DNA of 64,000 bases, from positions 89,183,825-89,247,824 of the forward strand of contig NC_134354.1 in NCBI RefSeq assembly GCF_048569485.1, given 5' to 3'. Origin of the DNA: Anomaloglossus baeobatrachus. Taxonomy: Eukaryota > Chordata > Amphibia > Anura > Aromobatidae. Of the stretch, positions 35,801 to 47,800 are shown one piece after another. Every line of letters begins with the position of its first letter. The stretch's first letter is position 1. The translations under genes were made by a program, and so were the position numbers. Under the pieces are notes generated by a model. That model was not told the DNA's origin, did not search any database, and saw only the letters and a program-made list of their open reading frames with translations.

Positions 35801-38800
35801 AGGATCCGGCAAAATTTGATTGTGCAGCGGCCGGATGGAATGCTGAGGGGGAACGTTTTTTGTCTCATCCGGCGCCATGCGGCGTGTTTTATAATGGAAG
35901 TCCATGGACGCCGGATCCGGCACAATGCGGAAAAAAATTGATACAGCCGCCGGATCTGGTTTTTGAACTGCGCATGCTCAGTAGCACAACGGATCCGTCA
36001 AAAAACGGAAGGAATGCATGGAAAAACTGAAGCAGCAGATCCGTTTTTTCGCCGGATCCGTTGCATCTCTTGTTTTTGCCGGATTGTGCCACACGGTGAA
36101 AAACAGATGTGTGAAAGCAGCCTAACCTTTTTTGTGTGACTGTTCAGAGGAAAAATATCACAGGTTCTGTAAAAATTCAAGGTCTACATAAAATATTTTC
36201 AGGGGAATACTGGGCGGCATTTGAGCAAAAATGTAGCAATATTTTACAAAGTTGCAATTGATGAATCAGCTGAAAATATCTCCAAAAACATCAAAAACTC
36301 GTCCAAAAGGGACACACAAAAGCAGAAATTAATAGGTTGAAAAAGTGCAAACTAAAAAAAAATAAGGCACAAATGAAAAACAAAAAACTAGACAAAACCA
36401 GATGGAAGAAGGGAATTTTGTTTACTTACCGTAAATTCCTTTTCTTCTAGCTCCAATTGGGAGACCCAGACAATTGGGTGTATAGCTACTGCCTCCGGAG
36501 GCCGCACAAAGTACTACACTTAAAAGTGTAAGGCCCCTCCCCTTCTGGCTATACACCCCCCCGTGGGAGCACGGGTCCCTCAGTTTTAGTGCAAAAGCAA
36601 GAAGGAGGAAAGCCAATAACTGTTTCAAAAACAAATTCAATCCGATAAACAATATCGGAGAACGTAACTTATCAACATGAACAACATGTGCACCCGAAAA
36701 ACAAATACCCTAAGAAAAAACAGGGCGGGTGCTGGGTCTCCCAATTGGAGCTAGAAGAAAAGGAATTTACGGTAAGTAAACAAAATTCCCTTCTTTTTCG
36801 CTCCTAATTGGGAGACCCAGACAATTGGGACGTCCAAAAGCAGTCCCTGGGTGGGTAAAAGAATACCTCGTGATCGGGCTGTCAGGCAGCCCTTTCTTAC
36901 AGGTGGGCCACCGCCGCCTGCAGGACTTGTCTACCTAGGCTGGCATCCGCCGAAGCGTAGGTATGCACCTGATAATGCTTGGTAAAAGTGTGCAGACTCG
37001 ACCAGGTAGCCGCCTGGCACACCTGCTGAGCCGTAGCCTGATGCCGTAATGCCCAGGACGCACCCACGGCTCTGGTAGAATGGGCCTTCAGTCCAGGAGT
37101 CGGAAGCCCAGCAGAACGGTAGGCGTGAAGAATTGGTTCCTTGATCCACCGCGCAAGGGTGGATTTGGAAGCTTGCGACCCTTTATGCTGAGCAGCGACC
37201 AGGATAAAGAGTGCATCCGAACGGCGCAGAGGCGCCGTGCGGGAAATGTAGATCCTGAGTGCTCTCACCAGGTCCAACAGATGCAAACCCTTTTCAAATT
37301 GGTGAACTGGATGCGGACACAAAGATGGTAAAGTGATATCCTGATTGAGATGAAAGGAAGATACCACCTTGGGAAGAAACTCTGGAATTGGACGCAGTAC
37401 TACCTTGTCTTGGTGAAACACCAGGAAGGGAGATTTGCAAGATAACGCCGCCAGCTCTGACACTCTCCGAAGAGACGTGACCGCCACCAGAAAAGCCACT
37501 TTCTGTGAAAGCCGAGAAAAGGAAATCTCCTTCATAGGCTCGAAAGGTGGCTTCTGGAGAGCAATTAGAACCTTGTTCAGATCCCAGGGTTCCAATGGCC
37601 GCTTGTAAGGGGGAACGATATGACAAACCCCTTGCAGGAACGTGCGTACCTTAGGAAGTCGCGCCAGGCGCTTCTGAAAGAATACGGATAGCGCAGAGAC
37701 TTGTCCTTTAAGGGAGCTAAGCGACAAACCTTTTTCCAACCCAGACTGCAGGAAGGAAAGAAAAATAGGCAATGCAAATGGCCAGGGAGAAACTCCCTGA
37801 GCAGAGCACCAAGATAAGAATATCTTCCACGTTCTGTGGTAGATCTTGGCGGAGGATGGTTTCCTAGCCTGTCTCATGGTGGCAACAACATCATGAGATA
37901 AACCTGAGGTCCCTAGGATCCAGGACTCAATGGCCACACAGTCAGGTTCAGGGCCGCAGAATTCAGATGGAAAAATGGCCCTTGAGACAGCAAGTCTGGA
38001 CGGCCTGGTAGCGCCCACGGTTGTCCTACCGTGAGATGCCACAGATCCGGGTACCACGACCTCCTTGGCCAGTCTGGAGCGACGAGAATGGCGCAACGGC
38101 AGTCGGACCTGATTTTGCGGAGCACTCTGGGCAACAATGCCAGAGGTGGGAACACATAAGGTAGTCGGAACTGCGACCAATCCTGAACTAAGGCGTCTGC
38201 CGCCAGAGCTCGGTGATCGTGAGACCGTGCCATGAAAACCGGGACCTTGTTGTTGTGCCGTGACGCCATCAGGTCGACGTCCGGCATCCCCCAGCGGCGA
38301 CAGATCTCCTGAAACACGTCCGGGTGAAGGGACCATTCCCCTGCGTCCATGCCCTGGCGACTGAGAAAGTCTGCTTCCCAGTTTTCCACGCCTGGGATGT
38401 GAACTGCGGATATGGTGGATGCTGTGTTTTCCACCCACGTCAGAATCCGCCGGACTTCTTGAAAGGCTTGCCGACTGCGTGTTCCCCCTTGGTGGTTGAT
38501 GTACGCCACCGCTGTGGAATTGTCCGACTGAATCCGGATCTGCTTGCCCTCCAGCCACTGTTGGAAGGCTCGCAGAGCAAGATAGACTGCTCTGATTTCC
38601 AGAACATTGATCTGAAGGGTGGACTCTCTCTGAGTCCACGTACCCTGAGCCCTGTGGTGAAGAAACACTGCTCCCCACCCTGATAGGCTCGCATCTGTCG
38701 TGACCACCGCCCAGGATGGGGGTAGGAACGACTTTCCTTTTGACAATGAGGTGGGAAGAAGCCACCATCGGAGAGAGTCCTTGGCTGCCTGAGAGAGGGA

Positions 38801-41800
38801 GACATCCCTGTCGAGGGACGTCGACTTCCCGTCCCATTGGCGGAGAATGTCACATTGTAGAGGGCGCAGATGAAACTGCGCGAAAGGGACTGCTTCCATT
38901 GCTGCCACCATCTTCCCTAGGAAATGCATGAGGCGCCTCAAGGAGTGGGACTGGTTCTGCAGGAGAGATTGCACCCCTGTCTGCAGAGAGCACTGCTTGT
39001 CCAGTGGAAGCTTCACTATCGCTGAGAGAGTATGAAACTCCATGCCAAGATATGTTAGTGATTGGGTCGGGGTTAGATTTGACTTTGAAAAGTTGATAAT
39101 CCACCCAAAACTCTGGAGAGTCTTCAGTGCCACGTTCAGACTGTGTTGGCATGCCTCTTGAGAGGGTGCCTTTATAAGTAGATCGTCCAAATACGGGATC
39201 ACGGAGTGACCCTGCGAGTGCAGGACAGCTACTACTGCTGCGATGACCTTGGTGAAGACCCGAGGGGCTGTTGCCAGCCCGAAAGGTAACGCTACGAACT
39301 GCAGGTGTTCGCTTTCTATAACGAAGCGTAGAAAACGCTGATGCTCTGGCGCAATCGGCACGTGAAGATAAGCATCTTTGATGTCTATTGATGCTAAGAA
39401 ATCTCCTTGAGACATGGAGGCTATGACGGAGCGTAGAGATTCCATCCGGAACCTCCTGGTTTTTACGTGTTTGTTGAGCAACTTTAGATCCAGGACGGGC
39501 CGAAAGGACCCGTCCTTCTTTGGCACCACAAACAGATTGGAGTAAAAACCGTGACCTTGTTCCTGAAGAGGAACGGAAGTCACCACTCCCTCCGCCTTTA
39601 GAGCGGCCACCGCCTGCAGCAGAGCAACGGCTCGGTCGGGCGGTGGGGAAGTTCTGAAGAAACGAGTTGGAGGACGAGAGCTGAACTCTATCCTGTACCC
39701 GTGAGACAGAATGTCCCTCACCCAACGGTCTTTGACCTGTGACAGCCAAATGTCGCCAAAGCGGGAGAGCCTGCCACCGACCGAGGATGCGGAGAGAGGA
39801 GGCTGAAAGTCATGAGGAAGCCGTCTTGGTAACGGTTCTTCCTGCTGTCTTTTTTGGGCGTGACTGAGTCCGCCAAGAATCTGAGCCTCTCTGATCCTTT
39901 TGAGTCCTTTTGGACGAGGAGAATTGGGACCTGCCTGAGCCTCGAAAGGACCGAAAACCAGACTGACCCCTCCTTTGTTGGGGCTTGTTTTGTCTGTGTT
40001 GAGGTAAGGATGAGTCCTTACCCTTGGAGTGTTTAATGATTTCATCCAAACGCTCCCCAAACAATCGGTCACGAGAAAAAGGCAAACTGGTTAAGCACTT
40101 CTTGGAAGCAGAATCTGCCTTCCATTCTCTCAACCACAGGGCTCTGCGCAAAACCACGGAGTTGGCTGACGCCACCGCCGTACGGCTCGTAGAGTCCAGG
40201 ACAGCATTAATCGCGTAAGACGCGAATGCAGACATTTGAGAGGTCAATGGTGCCACCTGCGGGGCAGATGTACGTGTGACCGAGTCGACTTGTATAAGCC
40301 CAGCTGAAATAGCTTGGAGTGCCCATACGGCTGCGAAAGCTGGCGCCAACGACGCTCCAATAGCTTCATAGATGGATTTCAGCCAGAGCTCCATCTGCCT
40401 GTCAGTGGCATCTTTAAGTGCCGCTCCATCTTCTACTGCAACTAAAGATCTAGCTGCAAGCCTGGAGATTGGAGGGTCCACCTTGGGACACTGGGTCCAA
40501 CCCTTGACCACGTCAGGGGGAAAAGGATAGCGTGTATCTTTAAGCCGTTTAGAAAACCGCTTCTCAGGATAAGCGTGGTGTTTCTGGATTGCATCTCTAA
40601 AGTCAGAGTGGTCCAGAAAAGTGCTTAATTTACGCTTGGGATATCTGAAATGGAATTTCTCCTGCTGTGAAGCTGCCTCCTCCGCAGGAGGAGCTGGCGG
40701 AGAAATATCTAACATCCTATTGATGGACGCTATAAGATCATTCACTATGGCGTCACCATCCGGTGTATCCAGATTGAGAGCGGTCCCAGGATCAGAATCT
40801 TGATCAGTTACATCCGCCTCATCACCCATAGATTCGTCCCGCTGGGATCCTGACCAGTGAGACGAAGTTGAGGGCCCCTCATAACGAGCCCGCTTAGGTT
40901 GTCTGGGACTGTCGTCCGAGTCAGAATCGTCACCCTGGGGTGCATGTGACACCCCCGGAGCTTGGAAGTGTTCCAGCTGAGGGGGACCAGGGAGCAATGA
41001 TGCCACAGTGTCCATGGTCTGAGTTACTGGTCTAGACTGCAATGTTTCAAGAATCTTTGACATGGTCATAGACAATCTGTCAGCAAAAGCTGCAAACTCC
41101 GTTCCTGTCACCTGGACAGCATTCACAGGTGGTACACCCTGGGTCACGTCCAGCAGAGGCCCCGGCTGTGCAAGTTGCACAGGGGCCGAGCACTGCACAC
41201 AATGGGGGTCAGTGGAACCTGCCGGTAGAGCAGCCCCACATGCGGTACAGGCAGCATATAATGTCTGTGCCTTGGCACCCTTGCGTTTTGCGGACGACAT
41301 GCTGTTGCCTCCTTGTAATCTAGGAGGGTATATAGCCGAGAATCACCAGCGACCGTACAGTACAAAGTATTTGCAAACACAAAATACTCAGTATACAAAC
41401 GGCACAAGTGGGGGTGAGCCCTTGAGGCTGCTTACCGCCCGCTGAACAGCGGGTATGAGGCCGTAGAATCCCGTGTCTGGGTCTCCCCGTCTCCCCTCTG
41501 CAGCTCAGCGTGCAGGCAGGAATGGCTGCCGGCGTTCTGTGAAGAGGGGCGGACCGTGGGCGTGCCACAAACAAAGTGCGGGAAACTGCGTCCTACTGTG
41601 CCTGGTGTGAGGGCTGGAGTATGTAAAAACGACTCCAGCCCTCAGCGCTGATGCTCTGTACAGCGTCCCGCCCTCCTCCTGACTGGCAGGTGCGGAGGCG
41701 GGAACGAACGAACTAGGCCGCAAAAACCGGGGACTGTAGTAATAAGCGCGGCCGTGATATGTGCACGGTCAGCGCGGAAGTCCCCGGCGCACCACAAGTC

Positions 41801-44800
41801 CCAGCCGCGTCGCAGTCCCAGCGGCCGGCGCGACCGTTCTCCCTGAGTCTACCCACTCAGCTAAGCTGAAGTGAGGAAATGGCACAAGCGCAGCAGCGCT
41901 GTTGTCCCCGGCGCACTAACACACCCAGCAATGCTGCGGTGTGCGCGCGTATGCACGGGGACACAGAGTACCTTGACGGAGCAGGGCCATGTCCCTGACG
42001 ATACTCAGCTCCATATCCAGCGGCTTCTCCAGGGGCTGCGGATGGAGCACGGTCTCAGTGCCTGGAGACCGGTAAAATCCCACTTCGCCCAGAGCCCTAA
42101 TGGGGATGGGGAAGGAATCAGCATGTGGGCTCCAGCCTCCGTACCCGCAATGGGTACCTCAACCTTAACAAGCACCACCGACAGAAAGTGGGGTGAGAAG
42201 GGAGCATGCTGGGGGCCCTGTATGGGCCCTCTTTTCTTCCATCTGACATAGTCAGCAGCTGCTGCTGACTAAACAGTGGAGCTATGCGTGCGTGTCTGAC
42301 CTCCTTCGCACAAAGCAAAAACTGAGGGACCCGTGCTCCCACGGGGGGGTGTATAGCCAGAAGGGGAGGGGCCTTACACTTTTAAGTGTAGTACTTTGTG
42401 CGGCCTCCGGAGGCAGTAGCTATACACCCAATTGTCTGGGTCTCCCAATTAGGAGCGAAAAAGAAATGCAATATTGACTGTGGCCCTTGGCTTCTTCATA
42501 CCAAGAGTGAGTTAACACTGGCTCGTAGATAGGAGAGGCTGCACAGCTCAGTACTTACTAATGCAAAGCATTTCTGTGCCTGAGCCAAAGCCGAGTCTGG
42601 TCGCAATCTAATACATTCATCAAAGTCTGCAACCGCTTCATCAACTTGGTCCAGCAGGATTTTGAGCTGCAAATAAAGGGACAATTTTACATTCGCATCT
42701 TATGGTCTCCCCCTGTTACAAATACACATCACTCACTTACAAAATGTAATTCTAGACATTTTCCTAGCTTTTTATTAAAAGAAGGGAATTTTGTTTACTT
42801 ACCGTAAATTCCTTTTCTTCTAGCTCCAATTGGGAGACCCAGACAATTGGGTGTATAGCTATTGCCTCTGGAGGCCACACAAAGTATTACACTTAAAAGT
42901 GTAAGGCCCCTCCCCTTCTGGCTATACACCCCCAGTGGGATCACTGGCTCACCAGTTTTAGTGCCAAAGCAAGAAGGAGGAAAGCCAATAACTGGTTTAA
43001 AGACCAATTCAATCCGAGGAAACATCGGAGAACTGAACCATACCACATGAACAACATGTGTACCCGAAAAAACAGAAAAACCCCCAGAAAACAGGGCGGG
43101 TGCTGGGTCTCCCAATTGGAGCTAGAAGAAAAGGAATTTACGGTAAGTAAACAAAATTCCCTTCTTCTTTGTCGCTCCATTGGGAGACCCAGACAATTGG
43201 GATGTCCAAAAGCAATCCCTGGGTGGGTAAAAGAATACCTCATGATAGGGCCGTCAAACGGCCCTCTCCTACAGGTGGCCAACCGCCGCCTGAATGACTT
43301 ATCTACCTAGGCTGGCGTCTGCCGAAGCGTAGGTATGCATCTGATAATGCTTGGTAAAAGTAAGTAGACTCGACCAGGTGGGTGCCTGACACACCTGCTG
43401 AGCCGTAGCCTGGTGCCGTAATGCCTAGGATGCACCCACGGCTCTGGTAGAATGGGCCTTCGGCCTTGAGAGAACCAGAAGCCCAGTAGAACTGTAGGTT
43501 TCAAGAATTGGTTCCTCGATCCCCCGAGCAAGGGTGGATCTGGAAGCTTGCGACTGTTTACGCCGACCAGCGACAAGGACAAAGAGTGCATCCGGGTGGC
43601 GCAGGAGCGCCATGCGGGAAGTAGAACCTGAGTGCTCTCACCAGAACCAACAGATGCAAATCTTTCTGAAATTGATGGACTGGACGAGGACACAAAGAAG
43701 GTGAGGTGATATCCTGATTGATATGAAAATGGGATACCACCTTAGGGAGAAATTCCGGAACCGGACGCAGAACTACCCTGTCCTGGTGAAGGACCAGGAA
43801 GAGAGTTTGTATAAGAGCGTTGCTAGCTCGGAAACTCTCCTAAGAGACGAGAACGTTAGTAGAAGGCCACTTCCCGTGAAAAACGGGAAGGGAGACATCC
43901 TTCAAAGGCTCGAAAGGCGGCATCTGGAGAGCAATTAGAACCTTGTTCAGATCTCAGGGCTCAAACAGCCGCTTGTACGGAGTGCTGAGAAGACAAACTC
44001 CCCGTAGGAACGTGCGTACCTGAGGAAGTCGTCGTTTCTGAAAAAAATACAGATAGCGCTGAGACTTGTCCCTAAAGGGAACTGAGCGACAACCCATTTT
44101 CCTACCTAGATTGCAGGAAGGAAGGAAACATAGACGATGCAACCGGCCAGGGAGAAACACCCTGCGCCGAGCACCGAGATAAGAACATCTTCCACGTCCT
44201 GTGGTCAATCTTGGCGGACGTTGGTATGCTAGCCTGTCTCATGGTGGCAACCACGTCCAGAGGTAATCCTAACGACACTAGGTTCCAGGACTCAATGCCA
44301 CACCATCCGGTTGAGAGCCGTAGAATTCAAATGGAAGAATGGCCCTTGAGACAGCCAGTCTGATTGGTCTGGTAGTGCCCCCGGTTAGCCTACCGTGAGG
44401 CACCACAGAACCGAGTACCACAACATCCTCGGCCAATTTGTAGCGACGAGGATGGCGCGGCCGCAGTCGGTCTTGATCTAGCGCAGTACTCTGGGCAACA
44501 ATGCCAGAGATGGCACCTAAGGGAGCTGGAACTGCGACCAATGCTGAACTAAGGCGTTTGCCGCCAGAGCTCGATGATTGTGAAACCGTGCCATGAAGCT
44601 GGCACATTGTTGTTGTGCCGTGACGCCATTAGATCGACGTCCGGCCTCTGTCAGCGGCGCCAGATCTCCTGAAACCCGTCCGGGTGAGGAGACCATACTC
44701 TTTCGGCCACACCTCAGCGACTTAGAAAGTCAGCTTCCTAGTTTCCACACTTGGGATGTGAATTGTGGATATGGTGGATGCCGTGTCATCCACCCACATC

Positions 44801-47800
44801 AAACCTGCCGGACTTCCTGGAAGGCTTGCCGGTTGCGCGTTCTTCCTTGGTGGTTGATGTATGCCACCGCTGTGGAGCTGTCCGACTGAAGTCGGATATG
44901 CTTGCTTTCCAATTGCTGTTGGAAGGTTTGTAGGGCAAGATACACTGCTCTGTGTCAAGAACATTGATCTGAAGAGTGGACTCTTGCTGAGTCCACGTAC
45001 CCTGAGCGCTGTAGTGGAGAAAAACTGCTCCCCACCCTGATAGACTCGCGTCTGTCGTAACTATCGCCCAGGACGGGGATAGAAAGGACCTTCTTTTTGA
45101 CCAAGAGGTGAGAAGAAGCCACCACCGTAGAGATTCCTTGGCCGCCTGAGAAAGAACGACGACTCTGTTGAGGGACGTCGACTTCTTGACCCATTGGCGG
45201 AGAATGTCCCATTGTAGTGGACGCAGTAAAACTGCGCGAAAGGAACTGCCTCCATTGCTACCATCTTACGTAGGAAGTGCATGAGGCGTCTCAATGTGTG
45301 CGACTGGTTCTTAAAGAAGAGCTTGCAGCCCGTAGGAATGCTGTTTGTCTAGCGGCAGCTTCACTATCGCTGAGAGAGTAAGAAACTCTATGCCTAGATA
45401 TGTTATCGATAGGGTCGGGGTCGGATCTGACTTTAAAAAGTTGATGATCCACCCAAAACTCTAGAGAGTCTCCAGCGCAACGTTCGGGCAGAGTTGGCAT
45501 GTTTCCTAAGAGAGTGCCTTGACAAGTAGATCGTCTAAATACGGGACCACAGAGTGACCCTGAGAGTGCAGGACTGTGACTACTGCTGCCCTGACCTTGG
45601 CGAAGACCAGTTGGACTGTCGCTAGCCGGAAGGTAGAGCTACGAACAGAAGGTGTTCGTTTCCTATAACGAAGCGTAGAAACGCTAGTGCTCTGGATCAA
45701 TCGGCACGTGTGGATAAGCATCCTTGATGCCTAACGATGCTAGGAAATATCCTTGGGACCTTGAGGCGATGACATGGCGGAAGGATTCCATCCGGAACCG
45801 CCTGGTGTCCACGAGCTTGCTGAGCATTTTTAGATCCAGAACGGGACGGAACGGCCCGTTGTTATAGGTACCGCAAAGAATTTGGGGTAAACCGTGACCT
45901 TGTTCCTGAAGAGGAACGGGGGACATCACTCTTTCTGCCTATAGAGTGCACCCTGTTTGCAGAAGAGCAGCGGCCCGGCCGGGAGGTGTCATTGACCTAT
46001 GGCAGCTAAATATCGCCAAGGCGGGAGAGCCTGCTACCGACCGAGGCCGCAAGTCATGAGGAAGCCGCCTTGGAAGCGGGTTTTCAGACTGTCGCTTTTT
46101 TGGGCGAGACTGAGCCCGCTAAGAATCTTAGCTCCTCTAATCCTTTTGAGTCCACATTGGACGAGGAAAAATGGGACCTGCCCGAGCCTCGAAAAAGCCG
46201 AAAACCCCGACTGCCTCTTGCTCTGTTGGGGTTTGTTGTGTCCGGGCTGAGGAAAGGATGAATCCTTACCTCTGGACTGTTTAATGGTTACATCCAACGC
46301 TCACCAAACAGTCGGTCAGCAGAAAAAGGCAACTGGTTAGGCAACCTTTTTTGGAAGCAGATCTGCCTTCCATTCACTTAACGCGTAGACCAGGCTCTGC
46401 TTAAAAACACGGAGTAGCGGAGGCTACCGCCGCACGGTTCGCAGAGTCCAGGACAACCTGAATCGCGTAAGAAACAAATGCAGACATTTGAGAGGTTAAG
46501 GATGCCACCTGCGGCACAGATGTACGTGTAACCGTATCAATCTGTGTAAGGCAAGCTGAAATAGCTTGGAGTGCCCCAAGGGAGAGAATGCCGGAGCCAA
46601 CGCCGACAGCCTCGTAGATGGCTTTCGACCAGAGATCCATCTGTCTGTCAGCAGCATCTTTGATTTTGCAGTTCCATCTCCCACTGCAACTATGGATCTA
46701 GCTACAAGCCTAGAGATTGGAGGATGCCGCTCGGGACATTGGGTCCAGTCCTTGACCAAGTCAGGGGACAGAGATAACATGTATCCTAAGCCGTTTGGGG
46801 AAGCGCATATCTGGATAAGCGTGGTGTTCCTGGACTGCCTCTCTGAAGGCAGAGTGGTCCAGAAAAATACGTGAAGCTGACTCCTCCACTGGAGGAGCTG
46901 TGAGAAATAACCCACATTCTATAGATGGACGCTATAAGATTATTTACTATGGCGTCACAATCAGGTGTATCCAGATTGAGAGCGGTCTCAGGATCAGAAT
47001 CCTGAGCCGCTACTTCCGCCTCATTACACAGCGAGTCCTTCTGTTAGGACCCTGAGAAACCGAGGCCGCTGATAGCGAGCCCACTTAGGCTGTCTGGGAC
47101 TGACGTCCTTGCAGAGCCGTGACTCTGGGATGCCTGTTAGTTATTCACACTGAGGGGGGCCATGGATCAGTGATTCAACAGTGCCCATATTGTGAGAGAC
47201 ATGTCCGGACTGCTAGGCTTCTAGTATCATAGCCATAGTCTCAGAAAAACTGTCAGTAAATACTGCAGACACCGTCCTCATCCCCTGGCCATTAGTGCAT
47301 ATAATGGGAGTCTATGTGACCTGCCGGCCGTATAGCCGTACATGCTGTACCAGCTGTATAGAAAAACATGTGGTTCTGCACTTTTGTTTTACACAGAGAA
47401 TATGCTGATAACTCCTCCGCCTAATCCAGGAGGGTATATACAACGTGCGACCAAACAGTGCAATGTATATAGTACAAGCATATCTATAAGTGCACTTCTG
47501 CACTAGTGGGGTTAGCACCACAGGTGCTGCTTAACGCCTGTTACAGCGATTGTGTGACTATCAGAATGCCAGGGTCTTCCACACTTGTCTCTGTATCGTA
47601 CAGAAACTGCACTAATGGCTGCCGGCGTCCTTGTAGAGAAGGAAGCCGTGGGCGTGCCTGAGAAAGTGCGGGAATCCGGATTCACAGTGCACACAGTGAG
47701 AGGGGTGGAGTATGCAAAACATACTCCAGCTCTCAGCGCTGCTCTATGCAGCGTCACGCCCCTACCCTGACTGTCAGGGCTGTGGGCGGTAACGAAGGGA

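Larger units (their letters stand above)
36408..42465 (-). mobile_element. DIRS retrotransposon D (looks whole)
   Basis: A 6.06-kb DIRS element on the minus strand, inside a TOMM70 intron and in the gene's sense. Coding order: right arm (about 42315-42465), 1.1-kb leader, gag-like ORF1 (39810-41300), RT/RNase H ORF2 (37913-40072), recombinase ORF3 (36897-38837), internal complementary region (about 36722-36835), left arm (36408-36600). All three frames are open and overlap as in other DIRS elements. The arms agree over about 128 bp without a difference, so insertion was recent. No target duplication, as expected for recombinase-mediated integration. Confidence 0.95.

Noticed and set aside
36897-38837. 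DIRS recombinase as a host-domesticated gene
   Set aside because: It is flanked by the element's own arms and other frames, with the full DIRS layout; nothing suggests separate host use.
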